Assembly: GCA_026707325.1 (NCBI GenBank)
Contig: JAPOXA010000066.1
Location: 62,001-126,000 of the forward strand
Direction of reading: 5' to 3'
Length of the DNA: 64,000 bases
Origin: Acidobacteriota bacterium
GTDB taxonomy: Bacteria; Acidobacteriota; Thermoanaerobaculia; Multivoradales; Multivoraceae
The translations under genes and the position numbers were made by a program. Under the pieces are notes generated by a model, which did no database searches, was not told the origin of the DNA, and was given only the letters and a program-made list of their open reading frames with translations. Positions 17,123 to 25,553 of the stretch are shown one piece after another (within the stretch, counting starts at the first letter, position 1; each line of letters starts with the position of its first letter).

Positions 17123-17159
17123 GGAACGACACGAAGTGAGTTGGTTGGCGCAGCCTCCT
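17108..17159 (-). promoter_or_regulatory. 14-bp inverted repeat enclosing the C-methyltransferase start codon
   Basis: A perfect 14-bp inverted repeat, 17108-17121 and 17146-17159, with a 24-base loop. In the minus-strand mRNA the upstream arm begins with AGGAGG and the downstream arm covers most of the start codon and codons 2-6, so folding would hide the start codon. This could control translation or simply be a stable stem in the 5' leader. Confidence 0.5.
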
Positions 17160-17211
17160 GGTGAGGTGGGGGCTGGGGCCAAACATGGAGTCGGCGACAG
17201 GTTTGGCGGCT

Positions 17212-18219
17212 CTACCCATGGTGGAACGGGGCAACGAGCTGCGAACCGTGAGACTCGTGGCCGACGGGCAACTCGTACAGGTCGGCCAGCGCCGAACGGA
17301 CCGCGGCCTGCCGATCGGGCGGCACGACGAACAGCAGGAATCCGCCGCCGCCGGCGCCGCAGAGCTTGCCTCCCAGGGCGCCGGCCGCGATGGCCGCGTC
17401 GTACCAACCGTCGATCAGCGGCGTCGTGATGGAACCCGCTAGCTCCCGCTTCATCCGCCAACCCTCATCGAGGAGCCGGCCGATGCCCTCGACGTCGACG
17501 TCGCCTGCGCCCAGATCCCGGTGCAGGTCGCTCGCCTGGTCGCGCATCCTGCGCAGCGATTCCAGGTTCAGTTCCGTGCGGTCGTTCTGCTCCGAGAGCA
17601 CCGCGCTCGCGTCCCGCTGGTGTCCGGTCCAGAACATGAGCACCGAACGGAACAGCTCGCGCAAGAGGTCGCCGGGAATCCGCAGGTGCTCAACCGTCAC
17701 CCCGCCGTCCCGCTTGAACGACAGGAGGTTGAGTCCGCCGTAGGCCGCGGCGTACTGGTCCTGCTTGCCGATCCGCGCTCCCAGCACGTCGATCTCGATG
17801 TGGCAGGCCTCCTCCGCCAACTGCCCCGCCGAGGCGCGCTCGCCCTTGTAGGAGTGCAACGCGTTCAGCAGGCCGACGGCGAAGGCGCTCGAGCCGCCGA
17901 GACCTGTGGACGCCGGCACGTCGCCGACGGTCGAGATGTAGACCGGCGGGTCGACGCCGACGAAACGCAGGCACTCGCGCGCGATGTTGTTGTCGAGTTC
18001 GTCGATCCGCTCGACCTGCTCACTCCGGGAGTAGTTGACGCGGACCGGCTCGAAGAACAGTTCGCTGTGCCGCTTCACCGTGACGTAGACGTAGCGGTCG
18101 ATCGTCGTCGACAGCACGGCGCCACCCTCGCGCCGGTAGAACGCCGGCAGGTCGGTGCCACCGCCCACCAGGGACACCCTGAGCGGCGTGCGGGTAACGA
18201 TCAGGCGCGATGCGTCCAC
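17212..18219 (-). CDS. hddA: GHMP kinase, probable D-glycero-D-manno-heptose 7-phosphate kinase
   Basis: A 335-residue GHMP-family sugar kinase. The start has the substrate-binding RTPLRVSLVGGGTDLPAFY typical of HddA/heptose and fucokinase-type kinases; the ATP-binding GHMP motif is STGLGGSSAFAVGLLNAL near residue 110, and the third motif is KLCGAGGGGFLLF near residue 290. HddA phosphorylates C1 of heptose 7-phosphate in GDP-heptose synthesis. The neighbours support this: a guanylyltransferase fused to a GmhB-type phosphatase lies three genes upstream on the same strand. GmhA (the isomerase) is not in the window. The start codon is GTG. Other sugar 1-kinases of this subfamily remain possible. 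Confidence 0.8.
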   Translation of the reverse strand: MDASRLIVTRTPLRVSLVGGGTDLPAFYRREGGAVLSTTIDRYVYVTVKRHSELFFEPVRVNYSRSEQVERIDELDNNIARECLRFVGVDPPVYISTVGDVPASTGLGGSSAFAVGLLNALHSYKGERASAGQLAEEACHIEIDVLGARIGKQDQYAAAYGGLNLLSFKRDGGVTVEHLRIPGDLLRELFRSVLMFWTGHQRDASAVLSEQNDRTELNLESLRRMRDQASDLHRDLGAGDVDVEGIGRLLDEGWRMKRELAGSITTPLIDGWYDAAIAAGALGGKLCGAGGGGFLLFVVPPDRQAAVRSALADLYELPVGHESHGSQLVAPFHHG

Positions 18220-18241
18220 GTCAGCGAGGGTCCCGACCGCC

Positions 18242-18691
18242 TCAACCGTGCCGGAGGTCCCAGTCGTAGGGAATCCGGTCGGTGAACGGATCGAGCCGCT
18301 CCATCTCGTCCGGGTCGTGCGGCTCGGTGGCGGCGTTCGCCATGATCACCTGCCTGTCGCCGTACGCCTTGTACCCGTTGGCGATCCCCGGCGGAATCTG
18401 CACCAGGACGTAGTTGTCCTCGCCGAAGAACACCTCCTGGAGCTCGCCTCGGGTCGGCGAATCCTCGCGCAGGTCGCACATCACGAGCTTGGCCCGCCCG
18501 CTGATCACCGCGTTGTTGACGGTCATCGACCGGTGGACGTGCCAGGCCTTGACCGTTCCCGGCCAGGCGGTCGAGAAGTAGATCTCGCCGAAGCCGAGGA
18601 AGTGCTCGTCCGTGGCCTTCAGCATGTGCATGATCTTGCCCCGCTCGTCGACGATCTGACGAAGCGGAACCACCTTGACGCCGTGGATCAT
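18242..18691 (-). CDS. RmlC-like sugar-nucleotide 3,5-epimerase
   Basis: A 149-residue cupin of the dTDP-4-dehydrorhamnose 3,5-epimerase family. Visible family features are [35 protein letters not shown] with the catalytic His after KAWH, and the [17 protein letters not shown] cupin strand. ATG at 18689-18691 shares a 4-base ATGA overlap with the preceding dehydratase/epimerase gene. In heptose-modifying clusters such as those of Campylobacter, enzymes like this epimerise C3/C5 of a 4-keto-6-deoxyheptose, and that is the likely role here. It lies 22 bases before the kinase gene. Confidence 0.85.
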   Translation of the reverse strand: MIHGVKVVPLRQIVDERGKIMHMLKATDEHFLGFGEIYFSTAWPGTVKAWHVHRSMTVNNAVISGRAKLVMCDLREDSPTRGELQEVFFGEDNYVLVQIPPGIANGYKAYGDRQVIMANAATEPHDPDEMERLDPFTDRIPYDWDLRHG

Positions 18692-19779
18692 CCCTTCTCC
18701 TCCGGGTTGGCTGCCTCCGGGTTTGCCTCGCTGCCGCCGGCAGCCCAGCGCAGCGATGGGTCCAGCCGTCCCGAGTCGAGCAGCCGGTTGAGCCAGCGCA
18801 GGCGAACGAACCGCGGGTCGCCGTAGAGCGCCGCGTCGAGGCCGACGCGGCCATAGTCCTCGATCAACCTCTTCGCGCCGCCGGCAGCGTCGCGGAACTC
18901 GAAGTCCGGGAAGGCGCGAGCGAACTTCTCGAACGAAGCCCGATAGGTGCGCTCGTCGGCGGCCGGCTCGCCCCGAACCTCGATTTCGCAGCCGGGCACA
19001 AGGTCCGCAGCGATCTCGGCCAGTTCGATCACCCGGTGGTTCAGATGGTCGGCCCCGGTATTGAAGGCCTCGTTGTGAACCAGCGAGAGCGGCGCTTCGA
19101 GCACGCGACCGAATGCCGACGCCACGTCCTCGACGTGGACGACCGGCCGCCACGGCTTGCCGTCGCCGTAGACCACGACTCGCCGGTTGGCGAACGCGGC
19201 GCCCGTCAGGTCGTTCAGGACCGTGTCGAAGCGCATCCGGGGCGACAACCCGTAGACCGTGCCGTTGCGCAGGAACGTCGGCGAGAAACCGTCGCTAGCG
19301 AGTTGCCGGATCGCCTCCTCGCTCCGGACCTTGGAACGAGCGTACAAAGTGCGCGGATCGAGCGGCGAGGTTTCGTCCACCGTCTCCGTGCTCGACTGGC
19401 CGTACATGATGCAGGAGGACGAAAACAGGAAGCGACGCACCTCGGCCTCACGGGCCAGCTCGGCCAGACGCACGGAAGAGCGGTGGTTGATCTCCTCGGT
19501 CCAGGTCTCGTCCAGGTTGCCGATCGGGTCGTTCGAGAGCGCGGCGAGATGGATCACTGCGTAGAAGGCGCGCAGGTCGGCCGGCTCCAGGTCGCGGATG
19601 TCCTTGCGGATCGACGGAATCGGCAGCGGGTCGCCGGTGATCGTGCAGTCGTCGAAGTAGCCGGTGTCGAGCCCGACGACGTCGTAGCCGCGCTCCAGTA
19701 GCCACGGCGCCATGACCGAACCGAGATAACCGCGGTGCCCCGTCACCAGGACCGGACGGCGAACGAAAGCGGGCCTCAT
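18688..19779 (-). CDS. NAD-dependent sugar epimerase/dehydratase (extended SDR)
   Basis: A 363-residue extended short-chain dehydrogenase acting on sugar nucleotides. The NAD-binding TGHRGYLGS sits near residue 13 and the catalytic pair is in SSSCIMYG and [10 protein letters not shown] (Tyr-x3-Lys). The FLRNGTVYG and [17 protein letters not shown] blocks are the usual substrate-side motifs. It overlaps its neighbours by 4 bases at both ends (ATGA junctions), so the three genes are tightly coupled. With the heptose guanylyltransferase upstream and the RmlC-like gene downstream it may be the 4,6-dehydratase or the C4 reductase/epimerase of a modified heptose pathway; the sequence alone does not decide which. 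Confidence 0.85.
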   Translation of the reverse strand: MRPAFVRRPVLVTGHRGYLGSVMAPWLLERGYDVVGLDTGYFDDCTITGDPLPIPSIRKDIRDLEPADLRAFYAVIHLAALSNDPIGNLDETWTEEINHRSSVRLAELAREAEVRRFLFSSSCIMYGQSSTETVDETSPLDPRTLYARSKVRSEEAIRQLASDGFSPTFLRNGTVYGLSPRMRFDTVLNDLTGAAFANRRVVVYGDGKPWRPVVHVEDVASAFGRVLEAPLSLVHNEAFNTGADHLNHRVIELAEIAADLVPGCEIEVRGEPAADERTYRASFEKFARAFPDFEFRDAAGGAKRLIEDYGRVGLDAALYGDPRFVRLRWLNRLLDSGRLDPSLRWAAGGSEANPEAANPEEKG

Positions 19780-20987
19780 CCCGCCGCCGCCGTTCGCAGG
19801 GCCAACAGCCGCTCGGCGTGCGCGAGCAGCGGTTCGCTCCCGGTGACCAGGCCGAACGGGCAGCCCGCAGCATCGGCCGCCTGGCCGTCGCGCTCGTCGT
19901 CCCCAAGGAATGTCGTCCGGGTGAGGTCGAGGTGATGGTCCCGCTGCGCCATGAAGAGCATCCCCGGCGCCGGCTTGCGGCAGTCGCAGCCTTCGTCCCA
20001 GCCGTGCGGGCAGTAGTAGATGCGGTCGATCCGTCCGCCCGCCTCCTCCGCTTCGCCGCAGAGGCGCCGATGGACCGCGGCCAGGTCGTCCTCGGTCATT
20101 CGCCCCCGCGCGATTCCCGGCTGGTTCGACACGACGAGCACCCGCCAGCCGGCCCGGTTGAAGGCGGCGAGCGCCTCGCGGGCGCCCGGTAGCCAGCGCA
20201 GCTCGTCAGGCGTGCAGACGTACTCAGCCCGCGGCGGGCGTACGTTGAGGACGCCGTCGCGATCCAGGATGATCGTCGGCGTGCGGGCGAAGAACGCCTC
20301 GGTCAACGGCAAGCGCTCGTGGCCGCCGACGCTGTAGTAGCGGTGCTCGCTCCAGTAGGCGTGGAGTTCGCCCCGGGCGGTCAGTGCCGGATAAACCGCC
20401 TCCTCGAACAGCTCCTGACGGTCCGGCAGAAGCGGCAGCACCGCCGACTTCTCGAGGATCGCGTAGCTGATCTCGACGCCGCTGAGCCCCGGCGTCGTCC
20501 GGCCGCGGTCGAAGACGGTGACGAAGCCGTCCTCGCCCACGATCACGCTGTCGCGGGTGTAGCGGTCGCGGTTCGCGTAGACGGTGATCTGGGCCGCCGC
20601 CCCGGAGTCGACGTAGGCGCGCCACATCCGGTCGAACTGCATCGGCCAGTAGTTGTCGCAGTACAGGAGCAGGAACCGGTCGTCGAGCTGATCGGCCGCG
20701 TCCTTGACCCGGTGCGCCGTCAGGTCATCCGGGGCCGTCACCCGGTGGCTGATCTCGACACCGTAGGCCGAGCCGTCGCCGAAGTGGTCGATCATCGCCT
20801 CCGCGCGGTAACCGAGCAGCAGCAGGACGCGCTCGAAGCCCTGCTCGCGCAGCATGTCGACGACATGGCCCAGGAACGGCTTGCCGTGAAACGGAATCAG
20901 CGCCTTGGGCAGCGTGTCCGTCAGCGGCGCCAGGCGGGTGCCCCGGCCGCCGGCCAGGATCACGGCCTGGGTAGGTCGGGAGTGCAT
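19776..20987 (-). CDS. Fused heptose-1-phosphate guanylyltransferase and GmhB-type HAD phosphatase
   Basis: A 403-residue two-domain enzyme. Residues 1-225 are a nucleotidyltransferase: [20 protein letters not shown] at the start, [20 protein letters not shown] for the metal site. Residues 230-403 are a HAD-IIIA phosphatase of the GmhB/histidinol-phosphatase type: ILDRDGVLN with the nucleophile Asp, [10 protein letters not shown], the zinc loop [14 protein letters not shown] and [12 protein letters not shown]. Together these are steps 2 and 4 of GDP-D-glycero-D-manno-heptose synthesis on one chain. ATG at 20985-20987 is used; the same frame continues far upstream but only as open sequence antisense to nothing recognisable in this family. 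Confidence 0.87.
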   Translation of the reverse strand: MHSRPTQAVILAGGRGTRLAPLTDTLPKALIPFHGKPFLGHVVDMLREQGFERVLLLLGYRAEAMIDHFGDGSAYGVEISHRVTAPDDLTAHRVKDAADQLDDRFLLLYCDNYWPMQFDRMWRAYVDSGAAAQITVYANRDRYTRDSVIVGEDGFVTVFDRGRTTPGLSGVEISYAILEKSAVLPLLPDRQELFEEAVYPALTARGELHAYWSEHRYYSVGGHERLPLTEAFFARTPTIILDRDGVLNVRPPRAEYVCTPDELRWLPGAREALAAFNRAGWRVLVVSNQPGIARGRMTEDDLAAVHRRLCGEAEEAGGRIDRIYYCPHGWDEGCDCRKPAPGMLFMAQRDHHLDLTRTTFLGDDERDGQAADAAGCPFGLVTGSEPLLAHAERLLALRTAAAG

Positions 20988-21030
20988 CGTTGGCTCGATC
21001 GTCGGCGCTTGGCTCGGCAGAACTTCCGGA

Positions 21031-21079
21031 AGCCGGCGCTTCGCGCCGGATGCCGGCGGGGACGCCGGCGCACCCAGTT
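21031..21079 (+). repeat. Tandem-hairpin intergenic element, family 1 copy A
   Basis: Two 7-bp perfect stems, ccggcgc/gcgccgg (21033-21049, loop ttc) and gccggcg/cgccggc (21052-21069, loop ggga), followed by GCACCCAGT. It lies between the heptose operon and the dehydrogenase gene. A second copy is at 39020-39068; the differences fall in loops and unpaired bases only. Confidence 0.7.
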
Positions 21080-21106
21080 TGTGCCGCGAAGCCAGCCTAC
21101 TCCGTT

Positions 21107-23581
21107 TTAGTTGCGAACGCGCTTGCCGCCAGGGTCGTACATGGGTCGAATGGAGGTCTCGGCCGGGACACGGACGCCGGCGACCTCGATCTCGAAACGA
21201 CTGGGCAGTTCGGGGAAGTCCGGCAACAGCGACATGGGGACGTAGCCGAGGCCGACGGCCGCTCCAAGGCTGTGGCCGTAGTTCCCGGAGGTGACGTAGC
21301 CGGCGATTTCGTCCCCCAGCCAGATCGGTTCGTAGTGGTAGAGCAGCGGCTGCGGATCCCGGAGCCTGAACTGGATCAGGCGCTTCGCGATGCCGCTCTC
21401 CTTCTGCCTGAGCAGTGCCTCGCGCCCGATGAAGCCGCCCGCCTTGTCGAACTTGAGGGCGAACCCGAGGCCCGCTTCGAGCGGCGAGTCCTGATCGGTG
21501 ATGTCGTGGCCCCAGTGGCGATAGGCCTTCTCGATCCGCAGCGAGTCCAGGGCGTGGTAGCCGGCGTGCGCCAGACCGAACGCCTCGCCGGCAGCGACGA
21601 TCTCGTCGTACACCCCCGCCACAAACTCCGTGGGAACGTAGAGTTCCCAGCCGAGTTCGCCGACGTAGGTGATGCGGGATGCCCGCACCACGCCGTAGCC
21701 CAGTTCGATCTCGCGGCTCGTCGCGAACGGGAACGCTTCGTTGGCCAGGTTGGCCGGCGTCAGGGACTGCAGCAGCGCGCGGGAAGCCGGGCCCATCAGG
21801 GAGATCACGCCCATCGCCGAGGTCACGTTCACAAGGACGCAGTGCGCGTCGCTCGGAATGTGGCCCTTGAGCCAATGAAAGTCCCGCGTCTCCGAGGTGA
21901 CGGCGGTGACGATCAGGAAGCTGTCTTCCGCGAGGCGCGTCACCGTGAGATCCGCCTCGATGCCACCGCGCTCGTTGAGCCACTGGGTGTAGAGGATGCG
22001 GCCGGCACGCACGTCGACATCGTTGGCACAGACAAGGTTGAGCACCCTGGCCGCATCCCGGCCTTCCAGGCGGAACTTCGCAAACGACGACTGGTCGAAC
22101 AGTCCCACGTTCTCGCGCACGGCCCGATGTTCGGCGGCCGAGTGGTCGAACCAGTTCTGGCGCCCGTAGCTGTACTCGTAGCGGGCCGGCACGCCGGCCG
22201 GCGCGTACCAGTTCGGCCGCTCCCAGCCGGCGAGTTCCCCGTGGCACGCGCCGGCCGCCTCCAGGCGGTCATAGAGCGGTGACCGGCGCACGCCCCTCGC
22301 TGTCTCGAACTGGCGATACGGGTAGTGCATGGCGTAGAGCAGGCCCAGACTCTCGGAGACCCGTTCGCGCAAGTACTTGCGGTTGCCCTGGAACGGCATG
22401 CTGCGGCGCACGTCGACTTCCCAGAGATCGGCCGGCGGATGCCCTTCGAGAATCCACTCGGAGACGACCCGGCCGATCCCGCCCGCGGACTGGATTCCGA
22501 TCGAGTTCAAGCCCGCCGCGACGAAGCAGTTCTCGCACTCGGGGGCCGGGCCGACGTGGTAACGGACGTCCGGCGTGAAGCTCTCCGGGCCGCAGAAGAG
22601 CTGCAGGACCTCGGCCGACTGGAGTGCCGGCATCCGCTCCCTGGCGCCGCGGAGCAACGGCTCGAAGTGCTCGCGGTTGGCGGGGATCTCGTCGAAGCAG
22701 AAGTCCTCGGGAATGCCGTCCATGCCCCAGGGCCGCGCGTTCGGCTCGAAGACGCCGACGATCAGCTTGCCCGCGTCGTACCTGAAGTACGAGATGGCGT
22801 CGTAGTCCCGCACGACGGGCAGGTCCGCGTCAAGCCCCTCGACGGAGTCGAACCGCACGTAGTAATGCTCGCAGGCATGCAGCGGGACCTTGACGCCGAG
22901 GGATGCGGCCAGATCCCGGGTCCACATGCCGGCGCAGAGGACGACGCAGTCGGCATCGATGTCACCCTGCTCCGTCGCGACGCCCATGACGCGTCCCCCG
23001 GCGGTGCGAACGGAGGTCACCGGCACCTGCTCGACGATCCGGGCGCCGGCGGAGCGGGCGCCCGCGGCCAGCGCCAGGGTGACGTCCGTCGGACTCGCGT
23101 AGCCGTCGCCGGGGATGTGCAGTCCGCCGAGCAGGTCGGACGTCTCGAGCAGCGGCACGCGTTCCCCGATCGTCTTCGGGGTCACCACGTCGACCTCCAG
23201 CCCGAGCACCTTCGCCAGCGAAGCGCCGCGCTTGAGTTCCTCGAACCGCTCCGGGTCGGCGGTGACCGAGAAGGAGCCGCAGCGGCGATAGCCGGTCGGC
23301 TGCCCGGTTTCCTGCTCGAGGCGGCCGTAGAGCTCGCTCGTGTAGCGGGCGAGGTTCGTCATCGTGACCGACTGCCGCAGTTGGCCGAGCAGGCCGGCCG
23401 CGTGCCAAGTCGTGCCGGAAGTGATCTGCCGTCGCTCGAGCAGCAGCACGTCGGACCGCCCCGAGCGCGCCAGGTGATAGGCGACCGAGCAGCCGATCAC
23501 ACCGCCGCCGATGACGATCACGCCTGCGCGGCGCGGCAACTCCGGTTCCGCTACAGGGCCTGGCTCGACGGTCGGAGTCAT
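21107..23581 (-). CDS. Dimethylglycine/sarcosine dehydrogenase-like FAD and folate enzyme
   Basis: An 824-residue enzyme with two halves. Residues about 20-390 are a DAO-type FAD oxidoreductase: VIVIGGGVIGCSVAYHLA as dinucleotide fold and TSGTTWHAAGLLGQL, where the His of WHAAG is the covalent-FAD position of the dimethylglycine dehydrogenase family. About 390-450 is the FAD central domain, and about 450-820 is an aminomethyltransferase (GcvT-like) domain with SFAKFRLEGRDAARVLN, LGFALKFDKAGGFIGREAL and GYVTSGNYGHSLGAAVGLGYV. It should demethylate dimethylglycine or sarcosine and pass the one-carbon unit to tetrahydrofolate. ATG at 23579-23581 starts MTPTVEPGP. No partner subunits are nearby, as expected for the single-chain type. 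Confidence 0.9.
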   Translation of the reverse strand: MTPTVEPGPVAEPELPRRAGVIVIGGGVIGCSVAYHLARSGRSDVLLLERRQITSGTTWHAAGLLGQLRQSVTMTNLARYTSELYGRLEQETGQPTGYRRCGSFSVTADPERFEELKRGASLAKVLGLEVDVVTPKTIGERVPLLETSDLLGGLHIPGDGYASPTDVTLALAAGARSAGARIVEQVPVTSVRTAGGRVMGVATEQGDIDADCVVLCAGMWTRDLAASLGVKVPLHACEHYYVRFDSVEGLDADLPVVRDYDAISYFRYDAGKLIVGVFEPNARPWGMDGIPEDFCFDEIPANREHFEPLLRGARERMPALQSAEVLQLFCGPESFTPDVRYHVGPAPECENCFVAAGLNSIGIQSAGGIGRVVSEWILEGHPPADLWEVDVRRSMPFQGNRKYLRERVSESLGLLYAMHYPYRQFETARGVRRSPLYDRLEAAGACHGELAGWERPNWYAPAGVPARYEYSYGRQNWFDHSAAEHRAVRENVGLFDQSSFAKFRLEGRDAARVLNLVCANDVDVRAGRILYTQWLNERGGIEADLTVTRLAEDSFLIVTAVTSETRDFHWLKGHIPSDAHCVLVNVTSAMGVISLMGPASRALLQSLTPANLANEAFPFATSREIELGYGVVRASRITYVGELGWELYVPTEFVAGVYDEIVAAGEAFGLAHAGYHALDSLRIEKAYRHWGHDITDQDSPLEAGLGFALKFDKAGGFIGREALLRQKESGIAKRLIQFRLRDPQPLLYHYEPIWLGDEIAGYVTSGNYGHSLGAAVGLGYVPMSLLPDFPELPSRFEIEVAGVRVPAETSIRPMYDPGGKRVRN

Positions 23582-23650
23582 GGTCGCGCGGAGGGACTCT
23601 AGCGGCCGAGCCAGTGACAGGCGGCGCGGGACCGCGGACACCCCGGATCG

Positions 23651-23665
23651 TTACGGTTGACGTAA
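23651..23665. promoter_or_regulatory. Possible HigA operator
   Basis: A short perfect inverted repeat, ttacg-N5-cgtaa, 33 bases before the HigB start. A TTGACG match to a -35 box (23657-23662) overlaps it. HigA-type antitoxins repress their own promoter by binding such palindromes. The repeat is short and no good -10 box is seen. Confidence 0.3.
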
Positions 23666-23698
23666 GGCGGAAGGGCCATTAGCCTCCGAGCGGTTCGG

Positions 23699-23977
23699 AT
23701 GATTCGGAGCTTCAAGGACAAGGACTCAAGCCGATTCTTCAACGGCACGCGCGTTGCGCGCTTCCAGGCGTTCGCCGCCCAGGCCGTGCGGCGATTGACC
23801 ATTCTGGACAATGCCGAAGCCCTGCGCGATCTGGCGGGCCTCCGAAGCAACCGGCTCGAAGCGCTTCGAGGAGACCGCTCCGGTCAATACAGCATCAGGA
23901 TCAACGCCCAGTGGCGCATCTGTTTCCGTTGGACCGACGACGGACCCTGTGATGTAGAGAAAGTGGACTATCACTGA
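23699..23977 (+). CDS. higB: HigB-type (RelE/ParE fold) toxin
   Basis: A 92-residue ribosome-dependent mRNA interferase-like toxin. The family pattern is clear: MIRSFKDKDSSRFFNG at the start, a helical DNAEALRDLAGL, then RLEALRGDRSGQYSIRINAQWRICFRW with the conserved Arg/Trp/Arg of HigB, and VEKVDYH at the end. The toxin gene precedes the antitoxin, the order typical of higBA, with 14 bases between. The partner is unusually long (see next gene). It is expected to cleave mRNA when HigA is lost. The start is an ATG at the first position of the family. Confidence 0.92.
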   Translation: MIRSFKDKDSSRFFNGTRVARFQAFAAQAVRRLTILDNAEALRDLAGLRSNRLEALRGDRSGQYSIRINAQWRICFRWTDDGPCDVEKVDYH

Positions 23978-23991
23978 AGGGAGGATTCCCC

Positions 23992-25455
23992 ATGACCATC
24001 AAGAATCGGATGGCGCCGGTGCATCCGGGCGAAGTCCTTCGGGAGGAACTCGACAGCATCGGTCTCTCGGCCAGCGCGATGGCTCGGGCGATCGACGTTC
24101 CCGTCAACCGGGTGACGTCCATCCTCAACGGCAATCGCGGCGTCACCGCCGACACGGCGCTCAGGCTCAGCCGTTACTTCGGCACCAGCGAGCGCTTCTG
24201 GCTCAACCTCCAGCAGACCTGGGAGATCCGTCGGGCGGAGATCGACACCGGAGCGCACATCCTCGAACGGGTGGTCTCTCGGGAAACCGAAGCGCTCCGC
24301 CAAGCGGCCCAAGCAGCGAGAAGAACGCTGAACGTCACCACCCAGGCCGCCGCCTCGCTCAGGGCGCTCGAACGAAACACCGCGCTTTGCGATCAGCTGA
24401 ACGCCATCGAACGGTCGTTGCGAGACCTTGGCGCCAAGAACCACGGGGCACTGGAGGCAACGCTGCGGTCATCCCAGAGTTCCCTCCACGAACTCCGGTG
24501 CAGCGGGGCCTTCGATACCGCTCTCGCCAAGCTGGAACTCACGCACCAGTGGTTGGCGGATTATGAGAAGCGGTTTCGATTGCCCACCTTCCCGGAAATC
24601 TCACGGACCTTGGACGAGTTGAATGCCTCTTCGGAAGCCATGCGCCGCGCGATCGGGTCCATGAAGAGCCCCTGGCTGGACGTTGCGAACGAATCGGGTT
24701 CGGTCAAGCGCCTAAGGGATCTGCAAGGAATCGGCGACCTCCTCTCACGAACATCTACCCTGGACTCGTCTGTCGCGGAGGCTCTCCGCACCAACCTTGG
24801 CGACTGGCGCGACCCGATTACATGGCCTCGGCGCATCTGGACCGACCTCGGAGCTCGCGCTGACTTCTACACCGACCAGGGATTCGACGTCGAACTCACG
24901 GACATGCCAGCCCCCGCCTTCTTCGAGGTCACCGAAGTCACGAGCATCCGGCCGACATTCCCCTGCCTCGCGGACGACTACGGCCCGCCTGTCCCACCAT
25001 CGGACGACCCCGCCGAAGAAAGAGCACTCACGCGCACCAACAAGGCCCACGACTGGCTGCAACGGCTTGAGAGCCACCTGCGCCGCTTCATCGACAGGAA
25101 GATGTCGGAGGAGTTCGGAGAAGACTGGCCGCGCCACCAACTCCCCAACAACGTGTACGACGAGTGGCTGCACAAGAAAGAGAAGGCCGATCGTGACGGA
25201 ACGCCTGAACATCCCGTCATCGCCTACGCCGACTTCAGCGACTACGTACGGGTCATCTGCAAACGGGACAACTGGCGGGTGTTCAGACCCTACTTTAGGC
25301 GCGAAGAGGACGTCCGCGAGTGCTTCCAACGCTTGCATCCGATCCGCCTGGACACCATGCACTCGAGGGCCATCACGCAGGACGACGAACTCCTGCTTTA
25401 CGTCGAGGCGAAGAGGTTGATCCTACGGTTGGCGCTTGGCGGCGACGCCAACTGA
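23992..25455 (+). CDS. HigA antitoxin fused to a C-terminal Swt1-type HEPN domain
   Basis: A 487-residue protein, about five times the usual HigA length. Residues 1-95 are a normal HigA: HPGEVLREELDSIGLSASAM, the HTH VPVNRVTSILNGNRGVTADTA and GTSERFWLNLQQTWEI. Residues about 100-300 are charged and helical, probably coiled coil (LRALERNTALCDQLNAIERS, LDELNASSEAMRRAIG). Residues about 350-485 match the Swt1-like HEPN domain: LQRLESHLRRFIDRKMSEEF, LIAYADF-type strand, VRVICKRDNWRVFRPYF and the Rx4H signature RLDTMHSR (Arg452, His457). HEPN domains with Rx4-6H are usually RNases. So the antitoxin carries its own possible nuclease. A restriction subunit follows after 98 bases. Confidence 0.85.
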   Translation: MTIKNRMAPVHPGEVLREELDSIGLSASAMARAIDVPVNRVTSILNGNRGVTADTALRLSRYFGTSERFWLNLQQTWEIRRAEIDTGAHILERVVSRETEALRQAAQAARRTLNVTTQAAASLRALERNTALCDQLNAIERSLRDLGAKNHGALEATLRSSQSSLHELRCSGAFDTALAKLELTHQWLADYEKRFRLPTFPEISRTLDELNASSEAMRRAIGSMKSPWLDVANESGSVKRLRDLQGIGDLLSRTSTLDSSVAEALRTNLGDWRDPITWPRRIWTDLGARADFYTDQGFDVELTDMPAPAFFEVTEVTSIRPTFPCLADDYGPPVPPSDDPAEERALTRTNKAHDWLQRLESHLRRFIDRKMSEEFGEDWPRHQLPNNVYDEWLHKKEKADRDGTPEHPVIAYADFSDYVRVICKRDNWRVFRPYFRREEDVRECFQRLHPIRLDTMHSRAITQDDELLLYVEAKRLILRLALGGDAN

Positions 25456-25553
25456 CGCCCTCGGCATTCACCTGCCGCCGAACCGCGCGGCGGCGCGCCA
25501 CTCGGCCTGGTGCAAGGTCCCGACGGTCATCTCCGGCTAAGCTCCAAGCGGCC

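Noticed and set aside
20988..22247. Upstream extension of the fused heptose enzyme into a 823-residue protein
   Set aside because: The extra sequence is antisense-like and basic, has no domain, and overlaps the dehydrogenase gene on the same strand; the ATG at 20985-20987 begins exactly at the nucleotidyltransferase motif.
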